Source: Nocardia amamiensis
GTDB lineage: Bacteria; Actinomycetota; Actinomycetes; Mycobacteriales; Mycobacteriaceae
DNA: 64,000 nt
Direction of reading: 5' to 3'
Assembly (NCBI RefSeq): GCF_015477605.1
Contig: NZ_JADLQX010000020.1
Location: forward strand, 1 to 64,000
The notes under the pieces were generated by a model. It did not search any database. It had not been told where the DNA came from and saw only the letters and a program-made list of their open reading frames with translations. The translations under genes and the position numbers were made by a program. Each line of letters opens with the position of its first letter. Positions within the stretch are counted from its first letter, which is position 1. Shown piece after piece: positions 27,295 through 36,035 of the stretch.

Positions 27295-27984
27295 ATGCAC
27301 ATCACATCGATCACGCGCCGCCTCGGGATGGCCGCAATCACCCTGGTCGCGACGGCTACCGCTTCACTTGGCATCGCCACACCACATGCGGCTGCGGCGC
27401 CGGCGCGGGATCCGATCCTTTTCGTCCACGGATGGCAGGGATCGGCGGCGGACTGGAATTACATGTGGGGCCGATTCCTGAACGCGGGATACTCCGCGGA
27501 AGAGATGGCGCGATTCAGCTACGACACCACCCAGTCGAACAAGGACATCGCGCTGGAGGTGAAAGCGCAGGTCGATGCGCTGCGCGCGAAAACAGGTGCC
27601 GCCAAGGTCGACATCGTCACCCACTCGATGGGCGGCCTGAACAGTCGCTGGTACCTGAAGAAGCTCGACGGCCTCAATTCCGTCGACGACTGGGTCTCCA
27701 TCGCCGGCCCCAATCACGGCACCGACGCCGCCAACGGATGCATCGACGCCTCCTGCGAGGAGATGCGGCCCGGCTCAGCCTTCCTGGCCGAACTCAACAG
27801 CACCGACGAAACCCCCGGCCGGGTGAACTACGGCACCTGGTGGTCACCGTGCGACGAGATCATCAACCCCGATGAGAGCACCATTCTCAGCGGTGCCACC
27901 AACACCCAGACGGCGTGCATCGGCCATATAGCGCTGCTGTCGTCGTCGACGGTTTTCGAGGGCGTGCGCGACTTTGTGAAGTAG
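27295..27984 (+). CDS. secreted class 2 lipase / alpha-beta hydrolase
   Basis: 229-aa secreted hydrolase. A Sec signal peptide (arginines, then MAAITLVATATASLGIATPHAAAAPA) is followed by DPILFVHGWQGSAADW (oxyanion region), the nucleophile elbow VDIVTHSMGGLNSRWYL, and IGHIALL with the likely catalytic His near the C-terminus. This fits the class 2 lipase family of actinobacteria acting on acylglycerols or short esters. ATG 27295 has AGGA about 5 nt upstream. A strong hairpin lies 18 nt after its stop. Confidence 0.9.
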   Translation: MHITSITRRLGMAAITLVATATASLGIATPHAAAAPARDPILFVHGWQGSAADWNYMWGRFLNAGYSAEEMARFSYDTTQSNKDIALEVKAQVDALRAKTGAAKVDIVTHSMGGLNSRWYLKKLDGLNSVDDWVSIAGPNHGTDAANGCIDASCEEMRPGSAFLAELNSTDETPGRVNYGTWWSPCDEIINPDESTILSGATNTQTACIGHIALLSSSTVFEGVRDFVK

Positions 27985-28001
27985 TCGGCTGAACTCCAGC
28001 C

Positions 28002-28033
28002 CGGCCCCGTCTCGCATCCGCGAGGCGGGGCCG
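28002..28033 (+). terminator. hairpin terminator after the lipase gene
   Basis: CGGCCCCGTCTCGC (28002-28015) pairs with GCGAGGCGGGGCCG (28020-28033), a 14-bp stem with one G-T pair and a 4-nt loop. There is no T-run, which is common for actinobacterial terminators. It also lies between convergent genes and could serve both. Confidence 0.7.
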
Positions 28034-28133
28034 AATCCCGCGCAGAGCCGGGCTTTGGTGTTGTCGGCGTCGTCGCCACCCTGATCAAGCCAGAAGTGGT
28101 TGGCGGCCAGAGCCGAACGGTGCGCTTCCACCA

Positions 28134-29060
28134 CTACGAGCTGTCGCGGCGAAGCCGAGGCGGTATGTCCCACTGTCGCGTGTGGCCCGGCGGGCCGGGG
28201 TCGGCCGGGACGGCGTCGACGGTTTTGCTGCGCGCGAGCGCGACTGTCGCGAAGACCACCGTCGCGAGCGCGGCCACCAGCACCGCGACCAGCTCGATGT
28301 TCACATCCAGGTATTCGCCGAGCGCCAGGAATCCGAGGGTTGCGACCACCATCGGTTCGACGACCGTCGCCGCCGGAAATGATGCGTGCAGGCTTCCGGC
28401 CCGATACGAGTACTGCTGCAACACCGTGCCGGCGAGACCGATGACAATCAGCGCGTACGTCTCGGCCGAGACGAGCACCGCGTTCGCTCCCCGGCCTGCG
28501 GTCGAGACCACACCCTTGACGAGCACGGCGGCGAGACCGAACAACGCACCGGAGCACAGGCCAAGCAACACCGCCCGCCGCGGCCCCGGCCAGGCACGGG
28601 CAGCGAGCAGCGCGGCGGCGAACAACGGAATGGCGATTATCCCCACGATTACCCAGTGCAGCGTCTCGGCGTGCGGTTGGCCGGGCCGGGGGTCGCCGAC
28701 CACCACCAGAATCGCGATCCCGGCGGTCAGCGCCAGCGCCCATGCCCAGTCGCCGGCAGCTACCGAGCGGCCGTTGAGCCACGCGCCCAGCGGCAGCACG
28801 AACAACAGCGACAGCACCAGCAGGGGCTGCACGAGCATGAGCGCGCCCCTACCCAATGCGGCAGCCTGGAAGGCGAATCCACCGACACCTACGAGCGTTC
28901 CCAGCCACCAATCGGGTGAGCGGAGGAGGCCACCCATGACGCTGGGCGAATCGGGCGTGCCGGCCGTTCGTGCCGCGGCACGCTGGCGGATCACCGCCCC
29001 GAGCGCTATACACACGGCCGCACTGAGGGCGAAAACTATGGCGACCTGTGAGGACGACAC
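28134..29060 (-). CDS. DMT-superfamily membrane transporter
   Basis: 308-aa integral membrane protein with about nine or ten hydrophobic helices in two halves, e.g. VAIVFALSAAVCIALGAVI, TLVGVGGFAFQAAALG and LGLCSGALFGLAAVLVKGVV. The pattern fits DMT-type (EamA/NIPA-like) permeases. Substrate cannot be inferred. GTG 29060 follows TAGGCT by 6 nt on the minus strand, so it is probably leaderless. Confidence 0.85.
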   Translation of the reverse strand: MSSSQVAIVFALSAAVCIALGAVIRQRAAARTAGTPDSPSVMGGLLRSPDWWLGTLVGVGGFAFQAAALGRGALMLVQPLLVLSLLFVLPLGAWLNGRSVAAGDWAWALALTAGIAILVVVGDPRPGQPHAETLHWVIVGIIAIPLFAAALLAARAWPGPRRAVLLGLCSGALFGLAAVLVKGVVSTAGRGANAVLVSAETYALIVIGLAGTVLQQYSYRAGSLHASFPAATVVEPMVVATLGFLALGEYLDVNIELVAVLVAALATVVFATVALARSKTVDAVPADPGPPGHTRQWDIPPRLRRDSS

Positions 29061-29653
29061 TCCGGTAGCCTACTCCGGGGCCTGGCCGTGCCGCGGTGCT
29101 CCACACTCCACCGTGAAGCGATGAATGCCCTTGCAGAGTCCGGTTTTAGGCGTTCACTGGACTCTTACCGGCACCGCTCGCAATCGTCCGCAGTACAGGT
29201 GGTGTCACGGCCGGGTGTGCAGGTTGCGGGAGCGCCTGCCGTGTGTACGCCACATAACAGCAGTTCCACCGCCGCTCGGGAAGGTGAAAAGCTTCCTATA
29301 TCGACGTCCCCGCCGTCGGCATGAAATTCAAGAAATAACAGAATTCGCGTGATGGAAACAATTTGGAAAACATTCGACCTCAACCTTGCGTACAGGTGGT
29401 ACATCTGCATGATCGGGCTTGGATCGCGAATTCCGCCCGTGAATTTTTTCGCCCGGCGTGGTCAGTGGCCCGCTCAGCGGCTCGCCGCCCGTTTCCACGG
29501 CCGGATGTGGCCACCCAGCGGCACGCCGATCTATTCATGCTGGTCAAAGGGGTGTTTTGACGAGCGCTATGCGGAAGGCAAGCGGCCACCGCGACGGAGT
29601 GGCGAGTGGCCGACTATTGCGGCGACAGCGCGGCACAGTCGTATACTCGCGCT
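29061..29653. other. 593-bp gap with a low-GC patch
   Basis: No convincing gene. About 29310-29385 is visibly richer in A and T than the surrounding DNA (runs such as GAAATAACAGAATTC). An 11-bp sequence GTACAGGTGGT occurs at 29193-29203 and 29390-29400. The left end carries the promoter of the DMT gene; the right end holds TATACT (29642-29647), the -10 element of the double-FHA ABC transporter gene. Confidence 0.5.
29642..29647 (+). promoter_or_regulatory. -10 hexamer of the FHA-ABC transporter gene
   Basis: TATACT, one mismatch from TATAAT, ends 6 nt before ATG 29654. No ribosome-binding site fits between, so the transcript is predicted to be leaderless. TTGCGG (29617-29622) is a weak -35 candidate. 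Confidence 0.65.
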
Positions 29654-32116
29654 ATGTCGGATAAGTCTTCCACGGAATTCGCCGACGCGCCGGTTCTCGT
29701 GGTGCAGACGCGAGAACGCGTCTATCGACTACGCGCCGGGGGCGCATACAATGTCGGTCGCGATCCGGCGGCCGACATTGTTGTGACCGATCCGCGGGTA
29801 TCTTCGTTGCACGCCGTTCTGGAGCGTGGTTCGGGCGGTTGGGAAATCGAGGACAGGGGCAGCCTCAACGGGACCTTTTTCGAGGGGCATCGAGTCGAGC
29901 GGATGCTGATCGACCACGACGAGACGTTCCAGCTCGGTCACGCCGTGGACGGTGAGCAGTTGGCCTGTTCCGTGGAGGGACAACCGGGACAACCCGCCCA
30001 CGAGCCGGGCGATGATATCGGTGGCGACACGATGGTTGTCCCCGATCCCGGATACAACCTCGACGACGAAGCAACGATCACGAAGTTCGAGCCGGGCCTG
30101 CCCCGGCGGGTTTCGCGATCGTCGGCCCCGGCGGCCCACGCAGGCACGGTAGTCCGGATCACCTCGCCTACCATGCGGATCGGCCGCGCGGCCGACAACG
30201 ATATCGTCGTGAATGACCTCATGGTCTCGCGCTATCACGCCGAGCTGCGCACGATCGGCCCGGGCAGATACCGGATCATCGACCTCGACAGCCACAACGG
30301 CACCTACGTCAACGGCTCCCGGGTCCACACCGCAGACCTCTCCGAATCCGATTTGATCGGCATGGGGCACACCACGTCCCGGCTGGTCGGCGACGAACTG
30401 CGCGAGACCGTCGACACCGGCGACGTGTCCGTCTCGGTGCAGAACCTCATCGTCCGGACGCCGGAAGGCAAGGTGCTCCTGGACGAGGTGAGCTTCCCCA
30501 TCCCGGAGCGCTCGCTCGTCGGTGTCATCGGACCCAGTGGAGCGGGCAAGTCGACCCTGCTCGGCGCGGTCACCGGGTTGCGGCCCGCGACGGAGGGGAC
30601 GGTCCGTTACGACGGACGCGACCTGTACACCGATTACGACGAGCTCCGGCATCGGATCGGGCTGGTCCCGCAGGAGGACATCCTGCACAGCCAGCTTCCG
30701 ACGCGGCGCGCTCTGCTCTACGCGGCCGAACTGCGCTTCCCCGGTGACACGGGCAGCGAGGAGCGGGAGCAACGGGTCGACGAGGTCCTCGACGAACTCG
30801 GTTTGGCGCGGCACGCCGATACCCGCATCGATCGGCTTTCGGGCGGGCAGCGCAAACGCGTGAGCGTGGCACTGGAGTTGCTGACCAAGCCGTCCCTGCT
30901 GTTCCTCGACGAACCGACCTCCGGCCTCGATCCGGGCCTGGACAAAACGGTCATGGAGATGCTGTCCGAACTGGCGCATGACGGGCGGACCGTCATCGTC
31001 GTCACGCACAGCGTCGCGAATCTCGATGCCTGCGACCGCTTGCTGGTTCTGGTGCCCGGCGGGCGGCTGGCCTATTACGGGCCCCCGGAGGAGGGATTGC
31101 AGCAGTTCGGGCAACGCAGCTGGGCTGAGGTGTTCCAGGCGTTCGACCGCGAAGAAGACCGCGACTGGGCCGGTGAATTCCGGGATTCGCCACGCTTCCA
31201 GCAGTACGTGGCGGTCGGACTGACCGACGAAGTCGGCCCAGCGGAAGTACAGCGCCCACCGGCCCCACCGCCCGCGCCGCAGTCCAAGCTCAGCCAGCTC
31301 AGCACACTGTGCCGGCGATATCTGGCGGTCATCGCCTCGGACCGGAGTTATCTGGCGCTGCTCGGCGTGATGCCCCTTCTTCTCGGTGGCTTGATCGTCG
31401 CGATACCGTCGGGCGAGGGTTTCACCGGGACGCCCGGGACCAACACCGATGCCCCGACCAAGCTCATGATTCTGATATTCGCCGCATGCTTCGTCGGCAC
31501 CGGCAACTCGATTCGGGAAATCGTCAAAGAGCAGACGATCTACCGCAGAGAACGCGCGGCGGGCTTGTCGGCCGGGGTCTACCTGATGTCCAAACTCCTG
31601 GTCCTGGGCGTGATCACCATCCTGCAGTCGGTGGTGTTGTTCTTCATCGGCACCATTGGTGAGACCATGCCGCCGAAAGGGGTATTCACCTCGGTCGAGC
31701 TGGAGCTGATCCTGGCGATGGCGATGATCGGGGTCGCGTCGCTGGCATTGGGCTTGCTGGTATCGGTGGCGGTGAACACCTCGGAGAAGACGCTACCGCT
31801 GCTGATCGTGCTGTCGATGGCGCAGCTGGTGCTCACCGGCGGCCTGGTACGGCTCCCTGGCACACCCGTCCTGGATCAACTGTCCTACCTGTCGCCGTCC
31901 CGTTGGGGCTACGGCGCGGGAGCCGCCACCCTCGACCTCGACACGCTCTCGCCGCACGAGGGCGCAGCCGACCCACTGTGGAAACACACCCTCGGCACGT
32001 GGCTGCTCGACATGGGAGTCACGGCCGGTCTAGGGATCATCTTCCTGGCGCTGGCCTGGTACCGCCTGTACCAGCTGCGTCCACGGCGCCGTGGTGCGCG
32101 CCCCGCGAGGATTTGA
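29654..32116 (+). CDS. ABC transporter with two N-terminal FHA domains (Rv1747-like)
   Basis: 820-aa fused ABC transporter. FHA domain 1 (about 13-105) has GRD, SSLH and LNGTFFEG; FHA domain 2 (about 165-240) has IGRAADNDIVV, VSRYHA and NGTYVNG. Both bind phosphothreonine peptides. Threonines in the linker (TMVVP, EATITKF) are candidate kinase targets. The ATPase has Walker A GPSGAGKST (293-301), LSGGQRKR and LLFLDEPTSGLDP. About six transmembrane helices form the ABC2-type C-terminal domain (545-820). M. tuberculosis Rv1747 has this architecture, is controlled by Ser/Thr kinase PknF and is linked to cell-wall glycolipid export. No kinase gene is adjacent here. Confidence 0.93.
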   Translation: MSDKSSTEFADAPVLVVQTRERVYRLRAGGAYNVGRDPAADIVVTDPRVSSLHAVLERGSGGWEIEDRGSLNGTFFEGHRVERMLIDHDETFQLGHAVDGEQLACSVEGQPGQPAHEPGDDIGGDTMVVPDPGYNLDDEATITKFEPGLPRRVSRSSAPAAHAGTVVRITSPTMRIGRAADNDIVVNDLMVSRYHAELRTIGPGRYRIIDLDSHNGTYVNGSRVHTADLSESDLIGMGHTTSRLVGDELRETVDTGDVSVSVQNLIVRTPEGKVLLDEVSFPIPERSLVGVIGPSGAGKSTLLGAVTGLRPATEGTVRYDGRDLYTDYDELRHRIGLVPQEDILHSQLPTRRALLYAAELRFPGDTGSEEREQRVDEVLDELGLARHADTRIDRLSGGQRKRVSVALELLTKPSLLFLDEPTSGLDPGLDKTVMEMLSELAHDGRTVIVVTHSVANLDACDRLLVLVPGGRLAYYGPPEEGLQQFGQRSWAEVFQAFDREEDRDWAGEFRDSPRFQQYVAVGLTDEVGPAEVQRPPAPPPAPQSKLSQLSTLCRRYLAVIASDRSYLALLGVMPLLLGGLIVAIPSGEGFTGTPGTNTDAPTKLMILIFAACFVGTGNSIREIVKEQTIYRRERAAGLSAGVYLMSKLLVLGVITILQSVVLFFIGTIGETMPPKGVFTSVELELILAMAMIGVASLALGLLVSVAVNTSEKTLPLLIVLSMAQLVLTGGLVRLPGTPVLDQLSYLSPSRWGYGAGAATLDLDTLSPHEGAADPLWKHTLGTWLLDMGVTAGLGIIFLALAWYRLYQLRPRRRGARPARI

Positions 32117-32128
32117 CGCCACGGCGCT

Positions 32129-32245
32129 GGGTTCCATAGGCCGACCTCACGGGCGACGGTCACGTCCGCGAAGGAGCAGCCGAGGGCGGGGCCGTTGACC
32201 GCGGTGAGCACAGGTTTGGAGCAAGCGCACCGCGCGAGTCGGCGG
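32129..32245 (-). pseudogene. remnant of an enoyl-CoA hydratase (crotonase) gene
   Basis: On the minus strand SKPVLTAVNGPALGCSFADVTVAREVG is visible in one frame (split: SKPVLTAVNGPALG, CSFADVTVAREVG). It matches the KPxIAAVNGxAxGGG oxyanion segment of crotonases and little else is left on either side. It lies in the 197-bp gap after the ABC transporter gene. A fragment this short is not functional. Confidence 0.55.
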
Positions 32246-32313
32246 CGTGCACAGGAATGATCAGCTTCCAACGGCCGGGCTGCTGAGATCGGAGTGCACG
32301 CCGCTCGGAGCTG

Positions 32314-32706
32314 TCAGGCGTTGTCCAGGGCCTCTTCGGTCAAGCCGAAGGCGATGACGCGGTCGGGGCGGATGCGGATCATTTCACGGGAGACGCCGGG
32401 AATGTAGGGATCGACGTCGGTGAGCGCTTCGGCGGTGCCACGGATTTCCAGGCAGCGGACGCGCCAGGGCTGGACCGAGGCGATGTCGTCGACGACGAAT
32501 GCGACATGCGAATTCGTGGTGAGGTTGCGGAACTTCCGGGAGGCGCCCATGTTCCAGCCCGCGATGTCGATGGTGCCGAGGTCGGCGTTGTAGCGGAAGC
32601 CGACCGGGTTGTTCTGCGGAGTGCCGTCGGGGCGGACGGTGGCCAAGCGGCCGAGGCGCTGGGTGTGCAGGTAATCGATCTGTTCGGGGGTCAGAGTCGA
32701 GGTCAT
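32314..32706 (-). CDS. PPOX-class F420-dependent oxidoreductase
   Basis: 130-aa split-beta-barrel flavin/deazaflavin protein of the pyridoxamine-phosphate-oxidase-like group. LGRLATVRPDGTPQNNPVGFRYN then GWNMGASRKFRNLTTN and HVAFVVDD are typical of actinobacterial members that use F420. The substrate is unknown. fbiC, needed to make F420, is also in this window. ATG 32706 follows TACGGT by 6 nt (leaderless), favouring it over the start nine codons upstream. Confidence 0.85.
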   Translation of the reverse strand: MTSTLTPEQIDYLHTQRLGRLATVRPDGTPQNNPVGFRYNADLGTIDIAGWNMGASRKFRNLTTNSHVAFVVDDIASVQPWRVRCLEIRGTAEALTDVDPYIPGVSREMIRIRPDRVIAFGLTEEALDNA

Positions 32707-32755
32707 GTGGCGACCGTAGAACCTTGACCGCACTCGAGGTCAAACGATCGGTTCC

Positions 32756-34174
32756 TCAGCTCAGCATTTTCTTCTGCACCTTCCCCATGGCGTTGCGCGG
32801 CAAGGCGTCGACCACGCGGATCTCACGAGGACGTTTGTGCACCGAAAGTTGTCCAGCCACATGGTCGATCAGTTCGCGGTCGGTGGCCGCGCCGCGCAGC
32901 ACGACGAAGGCGGTGATGCGCTGGCCGAGGTCGTCATCGGGAAGCCCGACGACCGCGGCCTCCGCGACGGCGGGGTGGCCGAGCAGCACCGTCTCCACCT
33001 CGCCCGCCCCCACGCGGTAGCCGCCGGACTTGATCAGGTCCACCGATTCCCGGCCGACGATGCGGTGGAAGCCCTCCGGGTCGATGACGGCGACGTCGCC
33101 GGTCCGAAACCAGCCGTCGCCGGTCCAGCTCTCCGCGGTGGCCTCCGGACGATTCAGGTAGCCGTCGAAGAGCATCGGGCCGAGCACTTGCAGGCCGCCG
33201 ATGCTTTCCCCGTCGTGCGGGACCAAGGCGCCGGACTCGTCCACGAGCCGGGTTCGCACACCGTTCACCGGCGTGCCGACCCAGCCGGGTCGGCGCTCGC
33301 CGTCGGCCCGGGTGGACAGTGTGATCATGGTTTCGCTCATGCCGTAGCGCTCGATCGGCGCGTGCCCGGTCAGCTCGCGCAGCCGCTCGAACACGGGCAC
33401 CGGTAGCGGCGCGCTTCCGGAAACCAGGAGCCGGGCGTCGGCCAATTGCTTTGCCGCGTCGGGATCGTCGACAATCCGCGACCACACGGTGGGCACGCCG
33501 AAGTACAGCGAACCTTTGGCTTCCGCGTATGCCTGCGGAGTCGGCTTACCCGTGTGGACCAGCGGACTTCCCACGCGCAGCGGGCCGAGCACGCCGAGGA
33601 TCAGACCGTGCACATGGAACAGCGGAAGCCCATGTACCAGAACGTCATTCGCGGTCCATGCCCATGCATCGGCGAGCGCGTCCAGACCCGCTGCGATGGC
33701 GCCACGGCTCAACACGACACCCTTGGGCAGACCCGTGGTACCCGAGGTGTACAACACGAAAGCCGTTGTGGCCGGGTCAGGTTCGGGATAGGTGTGCCAC
33801 GATCTGGCGTGCCGCCGCACCGGCACCCGCGGCAGCTCACTGTCCTCCGGCGCCTTCCCCAGCCACGCCTGCGCGCCCGAGTCGGCGAGGATGTGGGCCC
33901 GCTCAGCGGTGCCGGAGTCCGGTGGCACCGGCACCACAGTGACGCCCGCGATCAGGCAGCCGACCACCGCGAGGACAGTCTCCACGGTCGGTTCGGCCAG
34001 CACCGCCACCCGCTCCGCGCGCGCGACGCGTTCGGCCACCGAGGTGGCGGCGCCGAGCAGGTCGCTGCGCGACAGGGTGGTCCCGTCGATGGTGACGGCG
34101 TCGGGGATGTCCGCTCCGCGTGCGACGGCGAGCGGGTTCAGCGAACTGAGCAGCAGCGGCGGGGCGAACGGCAT
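32756..34174 (-). CDS. fadD36: acyl-CoA synthetase FadD36 (malonyl-CoA synthetase-like)
   Basis: 472-aa AMP-forming ligase. The P-loop is YTSGTTGLPKGVVLS; GLPLFHVHGLILG, GSAPLP and YGMSETMITLSTRADGE follow; the C-terminal catalytic lysine is in PRNAMGKVQKK. It aligns, from memory, over its whole length with Rv1193. The HGLPLFHVHGL and MSETM pattern also fits MatB malonyl-CoA synthetases, so a short dicarboxylate is a plausible substrate. ATG 34174 follows TAGCGT by 6 nt (leaderless). Confidence 0.9.
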   Translation of the reverse strand: MPFAPPLLLSSLNPLAVARGADIPDAVTIDGTTLSRSDLLGAATSVAERVARAERVAVLAEPTVETVLAVVGCLIAGVTVVPVPPDSGTAERAHILADSGAQAWLGKAPEDSELPRVPVRRHARSWHTYPEPDPATTAFVLYTSGTTGLPKGVVLSRGAIAAGLDALADAWAWTANDVLVHGLPLFHVHGLILGVLGPLRVGSPLVHTGKPTPQAYAEAKGSLYFGVPTVWSRIVDDPDAAKQLADARLLVSGSAPLPVPVFERLRELTGHAPIERYGMSETMITLSTRADGERRPGWVGTPVNGVRTRLVDESGALVPHDGESIGGLQVLGPMLFDGYLNRPEATAESWTGDGWFRTGDVAVIDPEGFHRIVGRESVDLIKSGGYRVGAGEVETVLLGHPAVAEAAVVGLPDDDLGQRITAFVVLRGAATDRELIDHVAGQLSVHKRPREIRVVDALPRNAMGKVQKKMLS

Positions 34175-34262
34175 TCGACCACGCTACTTCGTCGGCTTCC
34201 AGGGTCCGCGGCGACATCCGGCCGAGCACCGCGTCGCAGATCGTTGACACCCCGCTGACGCG

Positions 34263-34290
34263 GTGAGAAAGTTGTTGCATAGTCTTCTCA
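34263..34290 (+). promoter_or_regulatory. inverted repeat and shared promoter element of the first DUF2236 gene
   Basis: TGAGAA (34264-34269) and TTCTCA (34285-34290) form an inverted repeat. GCATAGTCTTCTCA (34277-34290) recurs, with one change, as GCATAATCTTCTCA (36777-36790) before the second DUF2236 gene. GTGAGA precedes it in both. CATAGT may be part of the -10 region. Confidence 0.5.
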
Positions 34291-34307
34291 GCACTGCGAG
34301 GTCGACG

Positions 34308-35159
34308 ATGACCAAGCCACTTCGCCCGACGGATCGGCCCGAATCGCCGGACCCGTTCGACATCGGGCAGTACATCGACGGCATCGCCGGATTCCTCGGC
34401 GGCACCGCGAACGTCATCATGCAGCTGAGCGCGCCACCGGTCGGCTATGGCGTGGTCGAGAGCACGGTCGACAGCGGGAAAGTCATGCTGCACCCGGTCA
34501 AGCGGCTGCGCACCACTCTGACCTACCTGTCCGTGGCGATGCTAGGCACCGACGATGAGCGCGCCGCCTACCGCGAGGCGGTCAACGTCTCGCATCGCCC
34601 GGTCCGTTCGACCACGTCGAGTCCGGTGCGCTACAACGCCTTCGACCCCGCGTTGCAGCTGTGGGTCGCGGCCTGCCTGCACTGGGGCGGGAAGGATCTG
34701 TACGAGCGGATGCACGGCCCGATGGACGAGACGACCGCCGATGCCTTCCACCGGCTCGGCGCACGGCTGGGCACCACGCTGCAAATGCCCGAAACGATGT
34801 GGCCAGCCGACCGGCGCGCCTTCGACGAGTACTGGGCCGCGAACCTCGCGGCGACCCGCATCGACCCGACCGTTCGCGCCTACTTCTACGACCTCATCGA
34901 CCTGCGCATGCTGCCGCGACCGGCGCAATTGGCATTCGCCCGGCTGCACCGGTTCTTCGTCACGGGCCTGCTGCCCCAGCACTTGCGCGACGAAATGGGC
35001 CTGAACTGGACCGAACGCGACGAACGCGCGCTCGGCTACATTCTGCGCGCCGTCGGCGCCGCGGAGGCCAGGCTGCCGCGGCCGATCCGCGTCTTCCCGT
35101 TCAACGCCTATCTGCTGGATATGCGCATCCGGCGGCGGCTCGGCCTGCGCCTGGTCTGA
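34308..35159 (+). CDS. DUF2236 / MpaB-like oxygenase family protein, copy 1
   Basis: 283-aa protein of the DUF2236 family, which includes latex-clearing oxygenase and MpaB-like enzymes that bind haem. Visible motifs are YIDGIAGFLGGTANVIMQLS, NVSHRPVRSTTSSPVRYNAFDP, LWVAACLHWG and RFFVTGLLPQHLRDEMGL. Substrate unknown. ATG 34308 has GAGG 6 nt upstream. A paralogue with about two-thirds identity by eye lies at 36836-37699, with a serine hydrolase and a TetR gene between. Confidence 0.85.
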   Translation: MTKPLRPTDRPESPDPFDIGQYIDGIAGFLGGTANVIMQLSAPPVGYGVVESTVDSGKVMLHPVKRLRTTLTYLSVAMLGTDDERAAYREAVNVSHRPVRSTTSSPVRYNAFDPALQLWVAACLHWGGKDLYERMHGPMDETTADAFHRLGARLGTTLQMPETMWPADRRAFDEYWAANLAATRIDPTVRAYFYDLIDLRMLPRPAQLAFARLHRFFVTGLLPQHLRDEMGLNWTERDERALGYILRAVGAAEARLPRPIRVFPFNAYLLDMRIRRRLGLRLV

Positions 35160-35292
35160 GGCGATCGGACCGCGTCCACCCGTTTCACTCCGGCAATCGC
35201 TGGGCAATCGCTGCTCCAGTAGTCCGATCCATCTGTCGCAGGTTTGTCCCGAGTCACCGACCGATGCCGCGTCCGGCGAGCCAGGAGGAACG

Positions 35293-36009
35293 ATGGGCTA
35301 TCGAATGACGACGACCGCGCTCATCGCAGGCGCGTGCCTGGCACTATTCGCGCCGGTCGCTGCGGCCGAACCCGAGGAGAGCGGCGCGGCTTCCGTGCCG
35401 CCTCGCACCGCGATCTCCGTGCGCACCACCTTCGGCATCGGATGGGGCACCGCCAACGAACACGAATCGCGCTCGAGCCTGTCGCTGGCCAAGCTGTTCA
35501 TGGCCGACTACGCCCTGCGCCACGGTGACGGCTCAGCCGAGGACCGCGCCCTGGCCGAACGGATGATCCGCTATTCCGACGACGGGGCCGCCAGCCAGAT
35601 GGAGGCCAAATATCCGCAGGCGGTCGCCGCCATCGCTCAGGAGTACGGCCTCACCGAGACGGTGCCCGGCCCCAGCTGGGGTGCCGGGGCGACGAGCGTC
35701 GCGAACGTATCCGACTTCCTCGTCGCCAAACTGCGCGCCGATCCCGGATCGCCGATCTTCGAGTGGATGGCCGCCGCCGGCTCCATGGCCCAAGACGGCA
35801 CCGAACAGGATTGGGGCACCGCACGCTGGCCATTCGTGCTCGGCACCAAATGGGGCTGGTCGGATTTCGGCGAGCCGGAGGTCGCCTCGGCGTCCTACGG
35901 CAACGGCTTCGCGGTGACGGCGCACACCCGCGGCACCGCGGCCGAGCAGACCGCCGACGTCCTCGCCGCGCTCGGCGCGATGATGAGCGGGCAACCGCAC
36001 TTCCGCTGA
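35293..36009 (+). CDS. secreted serine beta-lactamase-like hydrolase with deviant motifs
   Basis: 238-aa protein with a signal peptide (TTTALIAGACLALFAPVAAAEP). SLAK (64-67) fits the SxxK catalytic motif of class A beta-lactamases and PBPs, SDD (95-97) takes the place of SDN, and KWG (186-188) that of KTG. No lipobox Cys. It lacks the usual Glu166-containing omega-loop that I can recognise, so efficient beta-lactam hydrolysis is doubtful; peptidase or non-catalytic roles are possible. ATG 35293 follows AGGAGG closely. It sits between two DUF2236 paralogues. Confidence 0.7.
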   Translation: MGYRMTTTALIAGACLALFAPVAAAEPEESGAASVPPRTAISVRTTFGIGWGTANEHESRSSLSLAKLFMADYALRHGDGSAEDRALAERMIRYSDDGAASQMEAKYPQAVAAIAQEYGLTETVPGPSWGAGATSVANVSDFLVAKLRADPGSPIFEWMAAAGSMAQDGTEQDWGTARWPFVLGTKWGWSDFGEPEVASASYGNGFAVTAHTRGTAAEQTADVLAALGAMMSGQPHFR

Positions 36010-36035
36010 ACAGGCGCGCGCCGATCCGGGGATCG

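Noticed and set aside
29193-29400. 11-bp repeat GTACAGGTGGT at 29193 and 29390
   Set aside because: Two copies in 200 bp without symmetry or promoter context could be chance.
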